Shown here: piece by piece, positions 8,212 to 16,056 of the stretch
How the letters are laid out: every line of letters begins with the position of its first letter
Position numbering within the stretch: position 1 is the first letter of the stretch
Origin: a virus
Reading direction: 5' to 3' (one strand)
DNA: 32,918 bases
IMG/VR virus record: IMGVR_UViG_3300009431_000077
Span: 1 to 32,918 of that record
Made by a program: the position numbers and the translations under genes
The notes under the pieces: generated by a model
Database searches by the model: none
Told to the model about the DNA's origin: nothing
Seen by the model: only the letters and a program-made list of their open reading frames with translations

Positions 8212-8267
8212 AATATACGAAAAAAAAATGATAAAGTCAAGTTTTCCAAGGGTCTAGGAGACTAATT
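8212..8267 (-). promoter_or_regulatory. Late-type promoter for the capsid operon, with upstream box
   Basis: On the minus strand TTGACT (8235-8240) and TATATT (8212-8217) are 17 bases apart, with a T-tract and TCG before the -10. The region upstream to 8267 (AATTAG, CTCC, AGACC) aligns without gaps with those of the promoters at 15743-15798 and 17213-17268. The sigma-70-type core is near consensus. The shared upstream box may bind a phage activator. Confidence 0.75.
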
Positions 8268-8274
8268 CGACCCC

Positions 8275-8300
8275 TTTCACCGGGTTTTTGGGGGGTGAAA
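8275..8300 (-). terminator. Hairpin between packaging and capsid operons
   Basis: TTTCACC and GGTGAAA form a 7-bp stem around a C/A-rich loop on the minus strand, about 40 bases after the stop at 8340 and just upstream of the capsid promoter. It lacks a U-tract. It could be a weak terminator of the packaging operon or part of the control region of the next promoter. Confidence 0.4.
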
Positions 8301-8339
8301 TGCTTACAATTGTCAATTTGCGGTCATTTACACAAATCT

Positions 8340-8594
8340 CTACGAACCATATATTCCCTCCAAAAGATACCTAAAATGAGACTCGATTTTGATCGTTTTG
8401 CGCTCAATGCTAGGGTCGCACGTTCTTCCACCCATAAGAGGTACAACAATTTTACCGTAGAGCCCTTCCCCTTTATTATCAAGAATATACTTAATTACAA
8501 GAATCGTATAAAGTCTATCCTCAAAGTCTTCAATCTGCTTAATATCTGCAACCAAAGACTCAATTAATTCATCTAATTTACTCTCCTTGCTCAT
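8340..8594 (-). CDS. Small hypothetical protein
   Basis: This 84-residue protein begins MSKESKLDELIESLV. A GAGG lies nine bases upstream of the ATG at 8594; in-frame ATGs at 8600 and 8618 are alternatives. It is helical at the N-terminus and carries the odd segment VPLMGGRTCDPSIERKTIKIE near the end. The start overlaps the end of the preceding gene by 17 bases. It is the last gene before the hairpin and promoter that separate packaging from capsid genes. No family is recognised. Confidence 0.55.
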   Translation of the reverse strand: MSKESKLDELIESLVADIKQIEDFEDRLYTILVIKYILDNKGEGLYGKIVVPLMGGRTCDPSIERKTIKIESHFRYLLEGIYGS

Positions 8595-8835
8595 TTTCAT
8601 TTTCCTCAAGCTTTTCAACCTTAGTATCTGACAAGTCCTGAGTCTCCAACATATGAAGAGCTTCTCGTAGAATACCCTTTAACTCCAACAAATTCATAGA
8701 ACTAGCACAAACTTTTTCCACTGTAACCTGTCCCGTTTCTGGGTAGAAAGCAATATGAATATGTCGTGGAGTAGTGGGATTCAACTCCAAAGCCTCTTCA
8801 ATCTGTTCTTTAATCCGATCATCATCAGTTCCCAT
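8578..8835 (-). CDS. Small hypothetical protein
   Basis: The 85-residue product has an acidic start (MGTDDDRIKEQIEEALEL), a beta-like middle (RHIHIAFYPETGQVTVEKV) and an acidic, Glu/Asn-rich end. It lies between the portal gene and the small gene at 8340-8594, where some phages encode head-assembly accessory proteins. No family is recognised. The ATG follows AAAGGAG. Confidence 0.6.
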   Translation of the reverse strand: MGTDDDRIKEQIEEALELNPTTPRHIHIAFYPETGQVTVEKVCASSMNLLELKGILREALHMLETQDLSDTKVEKLEENENEQGE

Positions 8836-8846
8836 AGAAAACTCCT

Positions 8847-10487
8847 TTACTCTTTTTCAGTTTTAGGTTCTTCTTCAGGTGGATTCAACACCTTCGCAAT
8901 TTGCTGTTCTTGAATCATCTTAACCAACTCATGCTTACGATCAAGACCCATCTTATCAGAGAATGACTCAAGAGACAGGACACCGGCACCTCGTTGAATA
9001 TCAAGAGACTCTGTGTCCTCTTTACTATTCTCAGTAAACACATTTGGAAAGATAAATACGAAATAGTCAGAAATAGTCTCAGTTGGAACAGCTGTCTTGG
9101 ATTTAAGCATTCCAGCAATCTTACTTGGATCTATCTCATCCAACCCATGATTCATTTCAACCAGTAAAGTTGGAATCCTTACTTTCTTCTTAAGCAATCC
9201 TTTGCTAAGACCAAACGAGATCTGAGTCGCTAATAGCTTTCTGAATGACTCAGAGGTTCGTCTTCGCATAGTTAGAATGTTTTGATGGAAAGCATTGGCT
9301 GACCTCTTAATCGACGCGTAGACCTGCTCATTTGCCCTCTGAGTCATGATATCCATTGGTTGTCTTGCAGCAGTAGCTATCAAATAAATAATAGACAGAT
9401 AATCATCCTTCACCTCAGCCGCACGGATATTAGCAGCCACAGCTTCCCACTCCTCATGTGGAGGCACAACCATAGTCGTACCAGTCGCAGGAGCACGATT
9501 AGTATGAGGATAAGTATCACCAACTACTTTCACATCAGTTGCTGCACTCTTAATTTTCTTGAACCAGACTACTCGTGAACGCTCATGATTCAAAATAACA
9601 CGATCAATAATGAAATCCTCAGCCCAACGAGCCGGTCTTAATGCTGTTTCAATTGGCACAACACCACGGATCTCATCCCCATCACTCCACTTCGTAAACA
9701 GAATGCCTCGTGAGTTCTTCTTGAAAGAGAACTCAGGATGCTCAATATTGGGGATCTCAACCGTCTTAACCTTTCCACCCTCTAACCAAGAAACCTTAAA
9801 CGCCCTGACAAGATCTCTGTTATTGTCATCAAGAACAAGTCCTTGAATCTCAGAAGGATACAACTTTCTCGCTACCAAAGTCTTCCCTCTCTTAGTCAAA
9901 AGCCAGAAATACTCACCGTCAATAGTCATAGACTGAATAAAACGCCTTTGAACTGGTTGAATATCTGAATTCCAGAAAGGTGTTAAGAACTTAGCAATGT
10001 CATCATTTGGTACATAGAAAGCTACGCCTTCACCCAAAACATAGTTCTTGTAATTCTCAACAACAGAATTGATATGAGGATCTAGGTGATACTTAGCATA
10101 AGCAGCATCTTGAGTGTTCCTTAAGACAGTTGTTCCCTGAGCCCTACCTGAAGCACCCCCTGATGTCCGACTCCATTGATCATACCCCTCCTTGATGTTA
10201 ACTCCAGCATTTTTAAGGTCTTGCTCAGAGAAGTTGAACCAACCCATATGCTGCCAGAATGACATCTTCTCACCATCAAGCTTGAAAGGAACGACTCTCC
10301 CCTCACTTTCCCATAAGCCCCCCATCATATACTCAATAGCAGACGGGTTATCCTTCCGAAAACGATCTATATCCCTATAGATGTTCTGAATGCTAGAACC
10401 TATCTCCTGCTTCATCTGTTCAAGATCTTCCTCAGAAAGAATTCTTACATTAAAACGATTTTGAACGAAATTCTTAAACTTTCCCAT
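8847..10487 (-). CDS. Portal protein
   Basis: The 546-residue product is the expected size for a portal and lies between the terminase nuclease and the head genes. Seen features are an N-terminal helical region, HLDPHINSVVENYKNYVLGEGVAFY (the wing region seen in many portals), DGEYFWLLTKRG, the ERSRVVWFKK segment and the late stem/crown region LIATAARQPMDIMTQRANEQ followed by ASIKRSANAF. The C-terminus is acidic. A portal forms the dodecameric DNA entry ring and docks the terminase. The ATG overlaps the nuclease gene's stop (10487). Confidence 0.85.
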   Translation of the reverse strand: MGKFKNFVQNRFNVRILSEEDLEQMKQEIGSSIQNIYRDIDRFRKDNPSAIEYMMGGLWESEGRVVPFKLDGEKMSFWQHMGWFNFSEQDLKNAGVNIKEGYDQWSRTSGGASGRAQGTTVLRNTQDAAYAKYHLDPHINSVVENYKNYVLGEGVAFYVPNDDIAKFLTPFWNSDIQPVQRRFIQSMTIDGEYFWLLTKRGKTLVARKLYPSEIQGLVLDDNNRDLVRAFKVSWLEGGKVKTVEIPNIEHPEFSFKKNSRGILFTKWSDGDEIRGVVPIETALRPARWAEDFIIDRVILNHERSRVVWFKKIKSAATDVKVVGDTYPHTNRAPATGTTMVVPPHEEWEAVAANIRAAEVKDDYLSIIYLIATAARQPMDIMTQRANEQVYASIKRSANAFHQNILTMRRRTSESFRKLLATQISFGLSKGLLKKKVRIPTLLVEMNHGLDEIDPSKIAGMLKSKTAVPTETISDYFVFIFPNVFTENSKEDTESLDIQRGAGVLSLESFSDKMGLDRKHELVKMIQEQQIAKVLNPPEEEPKTEKE

Positions 10488-11527
10488 TAATATCTCCTTT
10501 TCAAGTCTCTATAGAATCCATCCTCATTTGGACGCTGATCCCTATTCATTCCCTCTTCCCTTCCCATAATATCCCGCTCCATCCTCTCAGCAAACTCACG
10601 ATCTAAATCATTCTTCAAATCCTGAGCAGGGGCTTTCACTCCCTCAAAGTGCACAACATTTGACTCAGCATTAAAGACTGCGCCTGCAATCGCTTGGACA
10701 AGATCATCCCGCCCGTTCAAGATCTTCCTGACTCGACCCTTCTCTTCCTCCTGCTCCTTGATCTCCTGTATCCACATAGGATGATAAGGCATCTTGAAGC
10801 GTTCACCATACAAAGATGTTCTCAAAGCAGAGTAAGCTGCCATGTGATCACCTCGAACAGATACAAGATCATATCCTTTGTCTTTGTCATAATTAAGAAC
10901 TACTCTAGAAGTAGTCCTATCAATAGATAAGTGAGCTGAGATGATTCCCCGTTTCTCCAAGTTCTGAATTGAGTGCAAACTCTGAAAGCCATCATATGTA
11001 ACCAAACCTACCGGAAAACCAAGATCTTTGAAATCATAAATGATAAACTCAATATCAGACAATTCAATGTCCTCACCCTTTCTCGGCTCTATTCGTGCTG
11101 CGAAATCAACCACAAAGGAGGGCATGTGAACAGTCTCTTTCCTCTTCTCTCTAGTATTAAAGACTTCTACAGCAACAAAATGAGGTACATGCACAGCACA
11201 TACACCAACAGCGTCTCGATTCTGTGCCAGATCCACATGCATGAATCTCAAATGATTTGGGTTTGGGCAAGTCGTACCATCAACAAACTTCCCCAGAACT
11301 TCATCAAAGATATTAGGAAGATCTTCATCAATAGCCTTCTCCACATATTCTAGACGACGAATATATGGGGAAATAGCACCAGTTACTCTTGAAGCCTTGT
11401 CTCTCAGAAAGGTCGGAGGATTATCCTTTGCATTGCCAATAAGCTCCAGAGGAGCATCAAACCAATGCTCAATGTCCTCTGGAGCCTTAAAAGACTTAAT
11501 GACAGCTTCCAACCCGGATTGTCTCAT
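10487..11527 (-). CDS. Terminase large subunit, nuclease domain (separate gene)
   Basis: The 346-residue protein shows the RNase H-like nuclease half of TerL with no ATPase: a preceding linker with FLRDKASRVTGAISPYI, motif I MHVDLAQNRDAVG (D99), motif II VTYDGFQS (D179) and motif III GRDDLVQAIAGAVF (D274/D275). These acidic residues bind the two metals used to cut the concatemer. The ATPase lies upstream at 11906-14299, with a co-chaperonin gene between them, so TerL is split over two cistrons. The ATG overlaps the co-chaperonin stop by four bases. Confidence 0.85.
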   Translation of the reverse strand: MRQSGLEAVIKSFKAPEDIEHWFDAPLELIGNAKDNPPTFLRDKASRVTGAISPYIRRLEYVEKAIDEDLPNIFDEVLGKFVDGTTCPNPNHLRFMHVDLAQNRDAVGVCAVHVPHFVAVEVFNTREKRKETVHMPSFVVDFAARIEPRKGEDIELSDIEFIIYDFKDLGFPVGLVTYDGFQSLHSIQNLEKRGIISAHLSIDRTTSRVVLNYDKDKGYDLVSVRGDHMAAYSALRTSLYGERFKMPYHPMWIQEIKEQEEEKGRVRKILNGRDDLVQAIAGAVFNAESNVVHFEGVKAPAQDLKNDLDREFAERMERDIMGREEGMNRDQRPNEDGFYRDLKRRY

Positions 11528-12018
11528 TCTTCCTCTTGTGGTTCTTCCTCTTGTTCAGTATAACGAGGTAATCCCAAAACATCTTTAGCCATGCAAAGAC
11601 GATAGAAAACCGTGATCTTCTCACCATCCTCATCCTCGTTCTCATGCTCACCATAAAGACCTTCAAGAATAATCCCTGAGAACTGCCCCACAATAACCTT
11701 CATACCTATGTCAAGATCAAGTTCCTCAATGAATTCCCCATTACCCTTTTCAATAATGGTTCCCACATTAAGTTCCTGCTCAGTTCTAACCTTCGCAGGA
11801 TTGAACAAAAGAATCCCTTTGTATGTGGTCTTTGCCTCATACTTAATGATAATCTGATCCTGTAACAGTGTAATACCAGACACACCTTTGTTCAGAGGAT
11901 ACAAATCACTCAGATAAGAATGTGGTTGCTCTACTTCTTTTGGCATCTGTTGCTGTTGTGCTGCCATCTGTCTCGCCAGATCCTCTGGAACCAGTAATCC
12001 GTCGTTGTTTCCACTCAT
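11524..12018 (-). CDS. GroES-like co-chaperonin
   Basis: Residues about 48-150 follow the GroES plan: GITLLQDQIIIKYEAKTTYKG at the barrel start and mobile-loop region, then VGTIIEKGNGEFIEELDLDIG, then MKVIVGQFSGIILEG, and a closing strand with LCMAKDVLGL. An extra 45-residue Gln/Pro-rich head and an acidic tail (EQEEEPQEEE) flank the domain. A phage co-chaperonin such as T4 gp31 replaces host GroES to fold the capsid protein, which fits a place in the head operon. A clear AAAGGAG precedes the ATG. It sits between the two halves of the large terminase. Confidence 0.7.
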   Translation of the reverse strand: MSGNNDGLLVPEDLARQMAAQQQQMPKEVEQPHSYLSDLYPLNKGVSGITLLQDQIIIKYEAKTTYKGILLFNPAKVRTEQELNVGTIIEKGNGEFIEELDLDIGMKVIVGQFSGIILEGLYGEHENEDEDGEKITVFYRLCMAKDVLGLPRYTEQEEEPQEEE

Positions 12019-14299
12019 TCGTTTCTCCTTTTTGTTTGTTTAACTTGTAGGCTAAAGTCATCATTTTCAAAAAAACATCAAACAACATCACTTCCATAGG
12101 ATCTTCCAAGATGCTGTAATTGTCATCATGCATGAAGAACTTCTCGTTCCTCTCATGATAACCCAGATACCATAGTAAATCCTCATCCTCCTCATCCTCC
12201 TTCCCATACATGATATCAGAAGTATCATAATTAGGATCGGGGCTTGGACTATATTTCCTGCTCTTAGGCTTCGCTTCCCATATAGATCGTTTACGCCAAA
12301 AGCATTTTGTTCTTCTTATCCCCTCTTCACCCTCTGTCTGTTCTATATATTCCAGATTTCTGATTCTAGTCTCCAGAAAATCCTTTTGGTATCTGGCGGA
12401 GGAGATCATGATAATAAAACCAGCCTCATTCAACTTATTTCCGAAACGAGATTCACGACGAGCATCAAGACTATCATGCATCTGCTGCGCTTGATCAAAG
12501 ATCTCTGTAGTTGACCCAGACCCCCGCTTACTCCCCTTTACCTGCTCCAAGAAATTAGCTTCATCAACCACCGCACCCCATACATCAAAACCAAGAGCAG
12601 AAGCAACATCACCGGAACCAGGAAACAACACAGTCCTGTTCCGGGGTATATGAAGACGACTAGTGATACGAGAGTTAATTGGGAAATACTCCTTGTTAAA
12701 CTGGCTCTGGAATAAAGGAATCACTTTATCAAACATTACCTTCTGAGCCAGATTAGCATTCTTAGACATGAAGACTTGCGCCACCGTAGAATTAGAAGCT
12801 AATCCAAAATGCTCAAACGGATTATAGTGAGCAGTGAACCTAAACCACTCAATGTAAGATAGTATAGACGCCATGAAACTGTTATGCGTAACGATAAAAT
12901 CATCCGTAAGATATAAATGATCGTCATCATCTAAAGTTATACAACTAGCAAAATCATCAAAAACATACTCAACAGCTGTAATAAACCTTACTGGAAGATA
13001 CTTCTTATTTACAGACAATCTTTCTTTTTTTCTAGGTAAAGTAAAAACTTCTCTATGTAAATCTTCCGGTAAATTAACAGTTAGATTGTAGTTAATAGCC
13101 CCTTTTAATTTCCTTCCATCATGTGTGTACCAAGGATTTTTTGTACTTACTGTAGCAACGCCCCCCAAAGATTCAACCAGTATTTTTATATCTTCTTTAA
13201 GTTGCTTGGATGATGTTGAATATGAAGGATTCTTTCCAAACTTAGTTCTGTTCTTCATCATTTTATCAGCTGTACCATCCGTATCCATCAAACCTTGTAG
13301 CAAAGACATTCTTACATCAACACTGTTGTATAGGTAATCCTCAGGAATAAACTTACTACAACTCTTGCGGCCTATCAAACCCATATCCCTTAAATCATAG
13401 AGCAGCTTATTCTGCACAGATTGAGATCTTCCACTCGATATCCTGTAACCATATTTAGAACCAACTACCTTCTTTAAGACCAATTCAGGATAATCTCTAA
13501 CTAAGATAAGTTTTATCTTTTCCAAGATAAAATCTTCTGAACTAGTTAAAGTAACATTAACTGTCAAACCACCATCCCCAAGCAAAATCCCTAACAAGTA
13601 AGGATCAACTGAGATATCCTTCTCCTTGAAATAAACAGGTTTTGTCATAGGAATGCTATGATTCTTCATATCATTCCATTTAACCCGCTCAAACATAAGA
13701 GAATTGCTTATCTCTTTAGTGGTTTTAACAGAAGAAACAGGATGTTTTGTTACTTTTCCATTTATCCTCTTTTTTCTACCTCTTTCGTTCCTAGTAGAAG
13801 TCAACCACAAATGATCTTCGGTCACATGAGTACATGAACCATCAGAAAAAGACACTTTGTAAATTGGAACTACTCCTTGAGGATGTACTTGAACCACTTT
13901 AGCAGTAGAACCATTTGGAGTTGATACAATATCACCAACCTTAATATCTCCCATCAATTTAAAACCATCTGGAGTATACACCTTGGAATCATTTTTTCCG
14001 GCTTTCCCACTTCCAATAGCCTCTTCTAAAAAGACAAAATGAATCGGTCTCTCTTTCCGTTCCTCATACAGAGCTTCAATATCATCTAAAATTGGAGGAT
14101 ATATTGCGCCCCCCAAATTCAAGAAATAATCATCAAATATCAACTCTCTAATAGACACATTGGCAAAGGACTCAGCAATCGAGGGTGTCCAAGCCTTAAG
14201 ACCTTTCCCCTCCCTCTCCAGTATATTCCGAAGAGAGTCCTCAGCCCCTCTTTGAAGCATCTCACCAACATACTTGTTAATATCCTGACCTTTTTTCAT
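11906..14299 (-). CDS. Terminase large subunit, ATPase domain, interrupted by an intein
   Basis: The 797-residue precursor contains a 374-residue intein (residues 100-473). Spliced, it is 423 residues: an N-terminal adaptor region, Walker A (EAIGSGK joined to SFMAS), Walker B GAVVDEA (D579/E580 in precursor numbering) and the coupling motif MISSAR (632-635). No nuclease motifs follow; they are in the gene at 10487-11527. The last ~37 codons overlap the co-chaperonin gene and look low-complexity (GSRGSGETDGSTT), so the native stop may have been lost. This protein powers DNA packaging. The ATG overlaps the preceding gene by four bases. Confidence 0.85.
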   Translation of the reverse strand: MKKGQDINKYVGEMLQRGAEDSLRNILEREGKGLKAWTPSIAESFANVSIRELIFDDYFLNLGGAIYPPILDDIEALYEERKERPIHFVFLEEAIGSGKAGKNDSKVYTPDGFKLMGDIKVGDIVSTPNGSTAKVVQVHPQGVVPIYKVSFSDGSCTHVTEDHLWLTSTRNERGRKKRINGKVTKHPVSSVKTTKEISNSLMFERVKWNDMKNHSIPMTKPVYFKEKDISVDPYLLGILLGDGGLTVNVTLTSSEDFILEKIKLILVRDYPELVLKKVVGSKYGYRISSGRSQSVQNKLLYDLRDMGLIGRKSCSKFIPEDYLYNSVDVRMSLLQGLMDTDGTADKMMKNRTKFGKNPSYSTSSKQLKEDIKILVESLGGVATVSTKNPWYTHDGRKLKGAINYNLTVNLPEDLHREVFTLPRKKERLSVNKKYLPVRFITAVEYVFDDFASCITLDDDDHLYLTDDFIVTHNSFMASILSYIEWFRFTAHYNPFEHFGLASNSTVAQVFMSKNANLAQKVMFDKVIPLFQSQFNKEYFPINSRITSRLHIPRNRTVLFPGSGDVASALGFDVWGAVVDEANFLEQVKGSKRGSGSTTEIFDQAQQMHDSLDARRESRFGNKLNEAGFIIMISSARYQKDFLETRIRNLEYIEQTEGEEGIRRTKCFWRKRSIWEAKPKSRKYSPSPDPNYDTSDIMYGKEDEEDEDLLWYLGYHERNEKFFMHDDNYSILEDPMEVMLFDVFLKMMTLAYKLNKQKGETNEWKQRRITGSRGSGETDGSTTATDAKRSRATTFLSE
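12881..14002 (-). other. Class 3-type intein with LAGLIDADG endonuclease
   Basis: The insertion splits Walker A between Lys99 and Ser474 of the precursor. It starts with Ala (AGKNDSKVYTPDGFKLMGDI) instead of Cys or Ser. It has block B TEDHLW (H163, W165), a block F with ASCITLDDDDHLYL (C453) and ends VTHN before Ser. Trp, Cys and Thr in these places are the WCT signature of class 3 inteins, in which the block F Cys starts splicing. A LAGLIDADG endonuclease lies inside (YLLGILLGDGG at 234-244 and LLQGLMDTDGT at 333-343). The class assignment comes from motif reading. Confidence 0.85.
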
Positions 14300-14922
14300 T
14301 TGACAAGATCCACAACTTCAACTTCAGTAACCTCTCCTGTATATTCCCCCCTAAGCTGTCCAGGTAGCACAACCTGTTCCCAAATTTCAGTCAGAATCTC
14401 TCTAGACTTATTCTTTGGCAGCATCTGATTAACCACAACAAAGATCTGTTCCACAAATGCCAAAATAATCTTAGGATCAAGTTTCAGGTTAGATTCAATA
14501 CGAGATTTAGCTTCTTTAATTGCAACAATATCCTTTGCCAATTTCGATATGGCTCGAAGCTGCTTGAGATCAAACTGAGAACTCGGCATGAACTTAGCAA
14601 CAGCCTCACCATCTCCCCCCTCCTGAGATCCCGGCATTTCTATAAGAGCTTCCCCCTCTTGTAACCTCTTAAGATACAACTGCATAACAGCATATAGAAT
14701 CTTAAGTTCTGCATCTGGGGATGTTAGATCAGTAGCCCCTAATTCAGAGGCTTCCCTAAGAGCGTCTCCCAGTTCGTTTCCCTCATCCAAGGTCTTAGAT
14801 ACAAGACCTACCACAGCATCATGAGATTTAACCGTAGGGCGTGTTTCCTCAGGAGAATTGTCTACTATATCTGAAAAGACCTTTACCGGCGTTGTGCTAT
14901 TGTTTTCTGGTACTTCTCCCAA
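14296..14922 (-). CDS. Putative terminase small subunit
   Basis: This 208-residue protein sits directly before the terminase ATPase gene with a four-base overlap, the usual place of TerS. It is mostly helical: a flexible acidic N-terminus, then LSPDAELK-like helices and FDLKQLRAISKLAKDIVAIKEAKSRIE followed by EILTEIWEQVVLPG. No clear helix-turn-helix is visible, so the call rests on position. It starts at TTG with AAGGAG six bases upstream. Alternatives include another head-assembly factor. Confidence 0.45.
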   Translation of the reverse strand: MGEVPENNSTTPVKVFSDIVDNSPEETRPTVKSHDAVVGLVSKTLDEGNELGDALREASELGATDLTSPDAELKILYAVMQLYLKRLQEGEALIEMPGSQEGGDGEAVAKFMPSSQFDLKQLRAISKLAKDIVAIKEAKSRIESNLKLDPKIILAFVEQIFVVVNQMLPKNKSREILTEIWEQVVLPGQLRGEYTGEVTEVEVVDLVK

Positions 14923-15035
14923 ATCAAACTCCTTATAAATTGAGGAATATATTCAATATTCTCCTCAAGAAATTTCATGTGTTTCTTGGAAAGCCTGAAG
15001 GACACCCTCTCTGTATACTTCTCATCCCTCTTCAT
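14883..15035 (-). CDS. Tiny ribbon-helix-helix-like protein (50 aa)
   Basis: A 50-codon frame from the ATG at 15035 encodes MKRDEKYTERVSFRLSKKHM, then KFLEENIEYIPQFIRSLIWE and a basic tail. The pattern of a short strand (RVSFRLS), a helix, a turn (IPQ) and a second helix (FIRSLIWEKY) fits the Arc/MetJ/CopG fold. GAGGTGG lies just upstream of the start. It overlaps the preceding ribbon-helix-helix gene by 14 bases and the putative TerS by 40. Such proteins dimerise and bind DNA as repressors, and some small terminases use this fold. Short length keeps confidence moderate. Confidence 0.5.
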   Translation of the reverse strand: MKRDEKYTERVSFRLSKKHMKFLEENIEYIPQFIRSLIWEKYQKTIAQRR

Positions 15036-15219
15036 ATTCCACCTCAAGGATGTATTCATCAAGCATATCTCTCACCACATCAGAAAGATCTTTGTTAAGC
15101 ATTTGCACAAGATTACGGAGCATTTTATCTTCCTCCTCCGTGATTCTTATGCTTTGAGGGATGCTTAGACTTTCCTTTTTTCTTTGCTTTAAGTTGCTTT
15201 TTACTATACTTTTTGACAT
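15022..15219 (-). CDS. Ribbon-helix-helix-like DNA-binding protein (65 aa)
   Basis: After a basic N-terminus (KSNLKQRKKES) this 65-residue protein shows a strand IPQSIRITEEE, helix DKMLRNLVQMLN, turn KDLSD and second helix VVRDMLDEYILEVE, the layout of ribbon-helix-helix regulators. The ATG follows GGAGGTAGAGG. Its first 95 bases lie inside the TnpB-like gene in another frame. With the 50-residue gene after it, this is a tandem of two small DNA-binding-type proteins. Candidate targets are the shared boxes upstream of the late-type promoters; that link is inference. Confidence 0.65.
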   Translation of the reverse strand: MSKSIVKSNLKQRKKESLSIPQSIRITEEEDKMLRNLVQMLNKDLSDVVRDMLDEYILEVEYEEG

Positions 15220-15736
15220 AATCCTCTACCTCCACAATAGTAGAATATGAATAAGATCTTCCCCCTTTATTTCTTTTTCTTCCAACTTCCACCGAAATAA
15301 TCTTACCTTCAAACAGAGGTAGTTTACAGCCAACTTTTACAGAAATACCCCCAAAGAAAAGTAATACACCTTCAGGCCAAACAGACTTTATACCACATTG
15401 ATCAGTACACTTAAATGATCTGCAATTCTTCCTAAAATTAATAGTATTGGTATCCCCAACATAGAAAGAATTAAAATCATGCAGAGCATCTTTAATGATC
15501 TCTGCAATAAATGAACATGAAACAGAGTTTAACCAAGGACTCTTTGGCTTCAAATAAGTATTCACCTCTCGTTCAAGAACAATAAATGAAACTGGATTAC
15601 TTTCACCTATTTCATTAAGACGCCTTAAACACCAGTTATAAACCAAACAAGTAGCATCAAAGTGATGATTAAGCTTCTTATACAGCACCGAGCCAGACAC
15701 CATCGAAAGAATTGGAAGAACAACTTTTGCTTTCAT
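15125..15736 (-). CDS. Stand-alone TnpB-like N-terminal domain, no RuvC nuclease
   Basis: The 203-residue product follows the N-terminal part of TnpB/OrfB: FDATCLVYNWCLRRLNEIGE (27-46), LKPKSPWLNSVSCSFIAEII (62-81), a helix ending in FNSFY, FRKNCRSFKCT, and the wedge-like beta region GGISVKVGCKLPLFEGKIISVEV leading to STIVEVE. TnpB proteins would continue into RuvC-I here. This one ends in a Lys/His/Gly tail (KAKKKGKSKHPSKHKNHGGG), so nuclease and zinc-ribbon domains are absent. In TnpB this half helps bind the omega RNA. The gene directly follows a putative giant RNA and starts almost at its promoter's transcription start. Confidence 0.7.
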   Translation of the reverse strand: MKAKVVLPILSMVSGSVLYKKLNHHFDATCLVYNWCLRRLNEIGESNPVSFIVLEREVNTYLKPKSPWLNSVSCSFIAEIIKDALHDFNSFYVGDTNTINFRKNCRSFKCTDQCGIKSVWPEGVLLFFGGISVKVGCKLPLFEGKIISVEVGRKRNKGGRSYSYSTIVEVEDYVKKYSKKQLKAKKKGKSKHPSKHKNHGGGR

Positions 15737-15742
15737 ACTAAT

Positions 15743-15798
15743 AATATACGAAATTTTTTTGTTAAAGTCAAGTTTTTACAATGGTCTGAAGTCTTTTG
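15743..15798 (-). promoter_or_regulatory. Late-type promoter for the packaging operon
   Basis: TTGACT (15766-15771) and TATATT (15743-15748) are 17 bases apart on the minus strand. The upstream box (AAAGACTTCAGACC) aligns without gaps with the promoters at 8212-8267 and 17213-17268. The -10 lies only six bases before the ATG of the TnpB-like gene, so the transcript should be nearly leaderless. Confidence 0.7.
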
Positions 15799-16056
15799 GC
15801 ATACCAAAACCCCTCTTTTCAACCTTAATAGTAACTATTAGCATTAAGCGCAATATTGTATCTCTGAACTTGGAACCCTCCGCATAGGTAAGCTGGCGTA
15901 GCCAGCTTCCCTAGCGAGAGAACTTCTATCAAGGTGTTAAACTGGGAGGAATCGTTTGGGTATGGTTAAAGGGCTTTTTTGGTCTTGGCTCAATCAAGAC
16001 GCATTTCCCCAGGTAAGCTATCACCGAGTCCCTAGAGTGTATGAAAGGTAAGTTAG

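Noticed and set aside
11906-12018. Programmed frameshift joining the terminase ATPase to the next frame
   Set aside because: No slippery site is evident, the next gene has its own strong ribosome site, and its product is GroES-like, not terminase.
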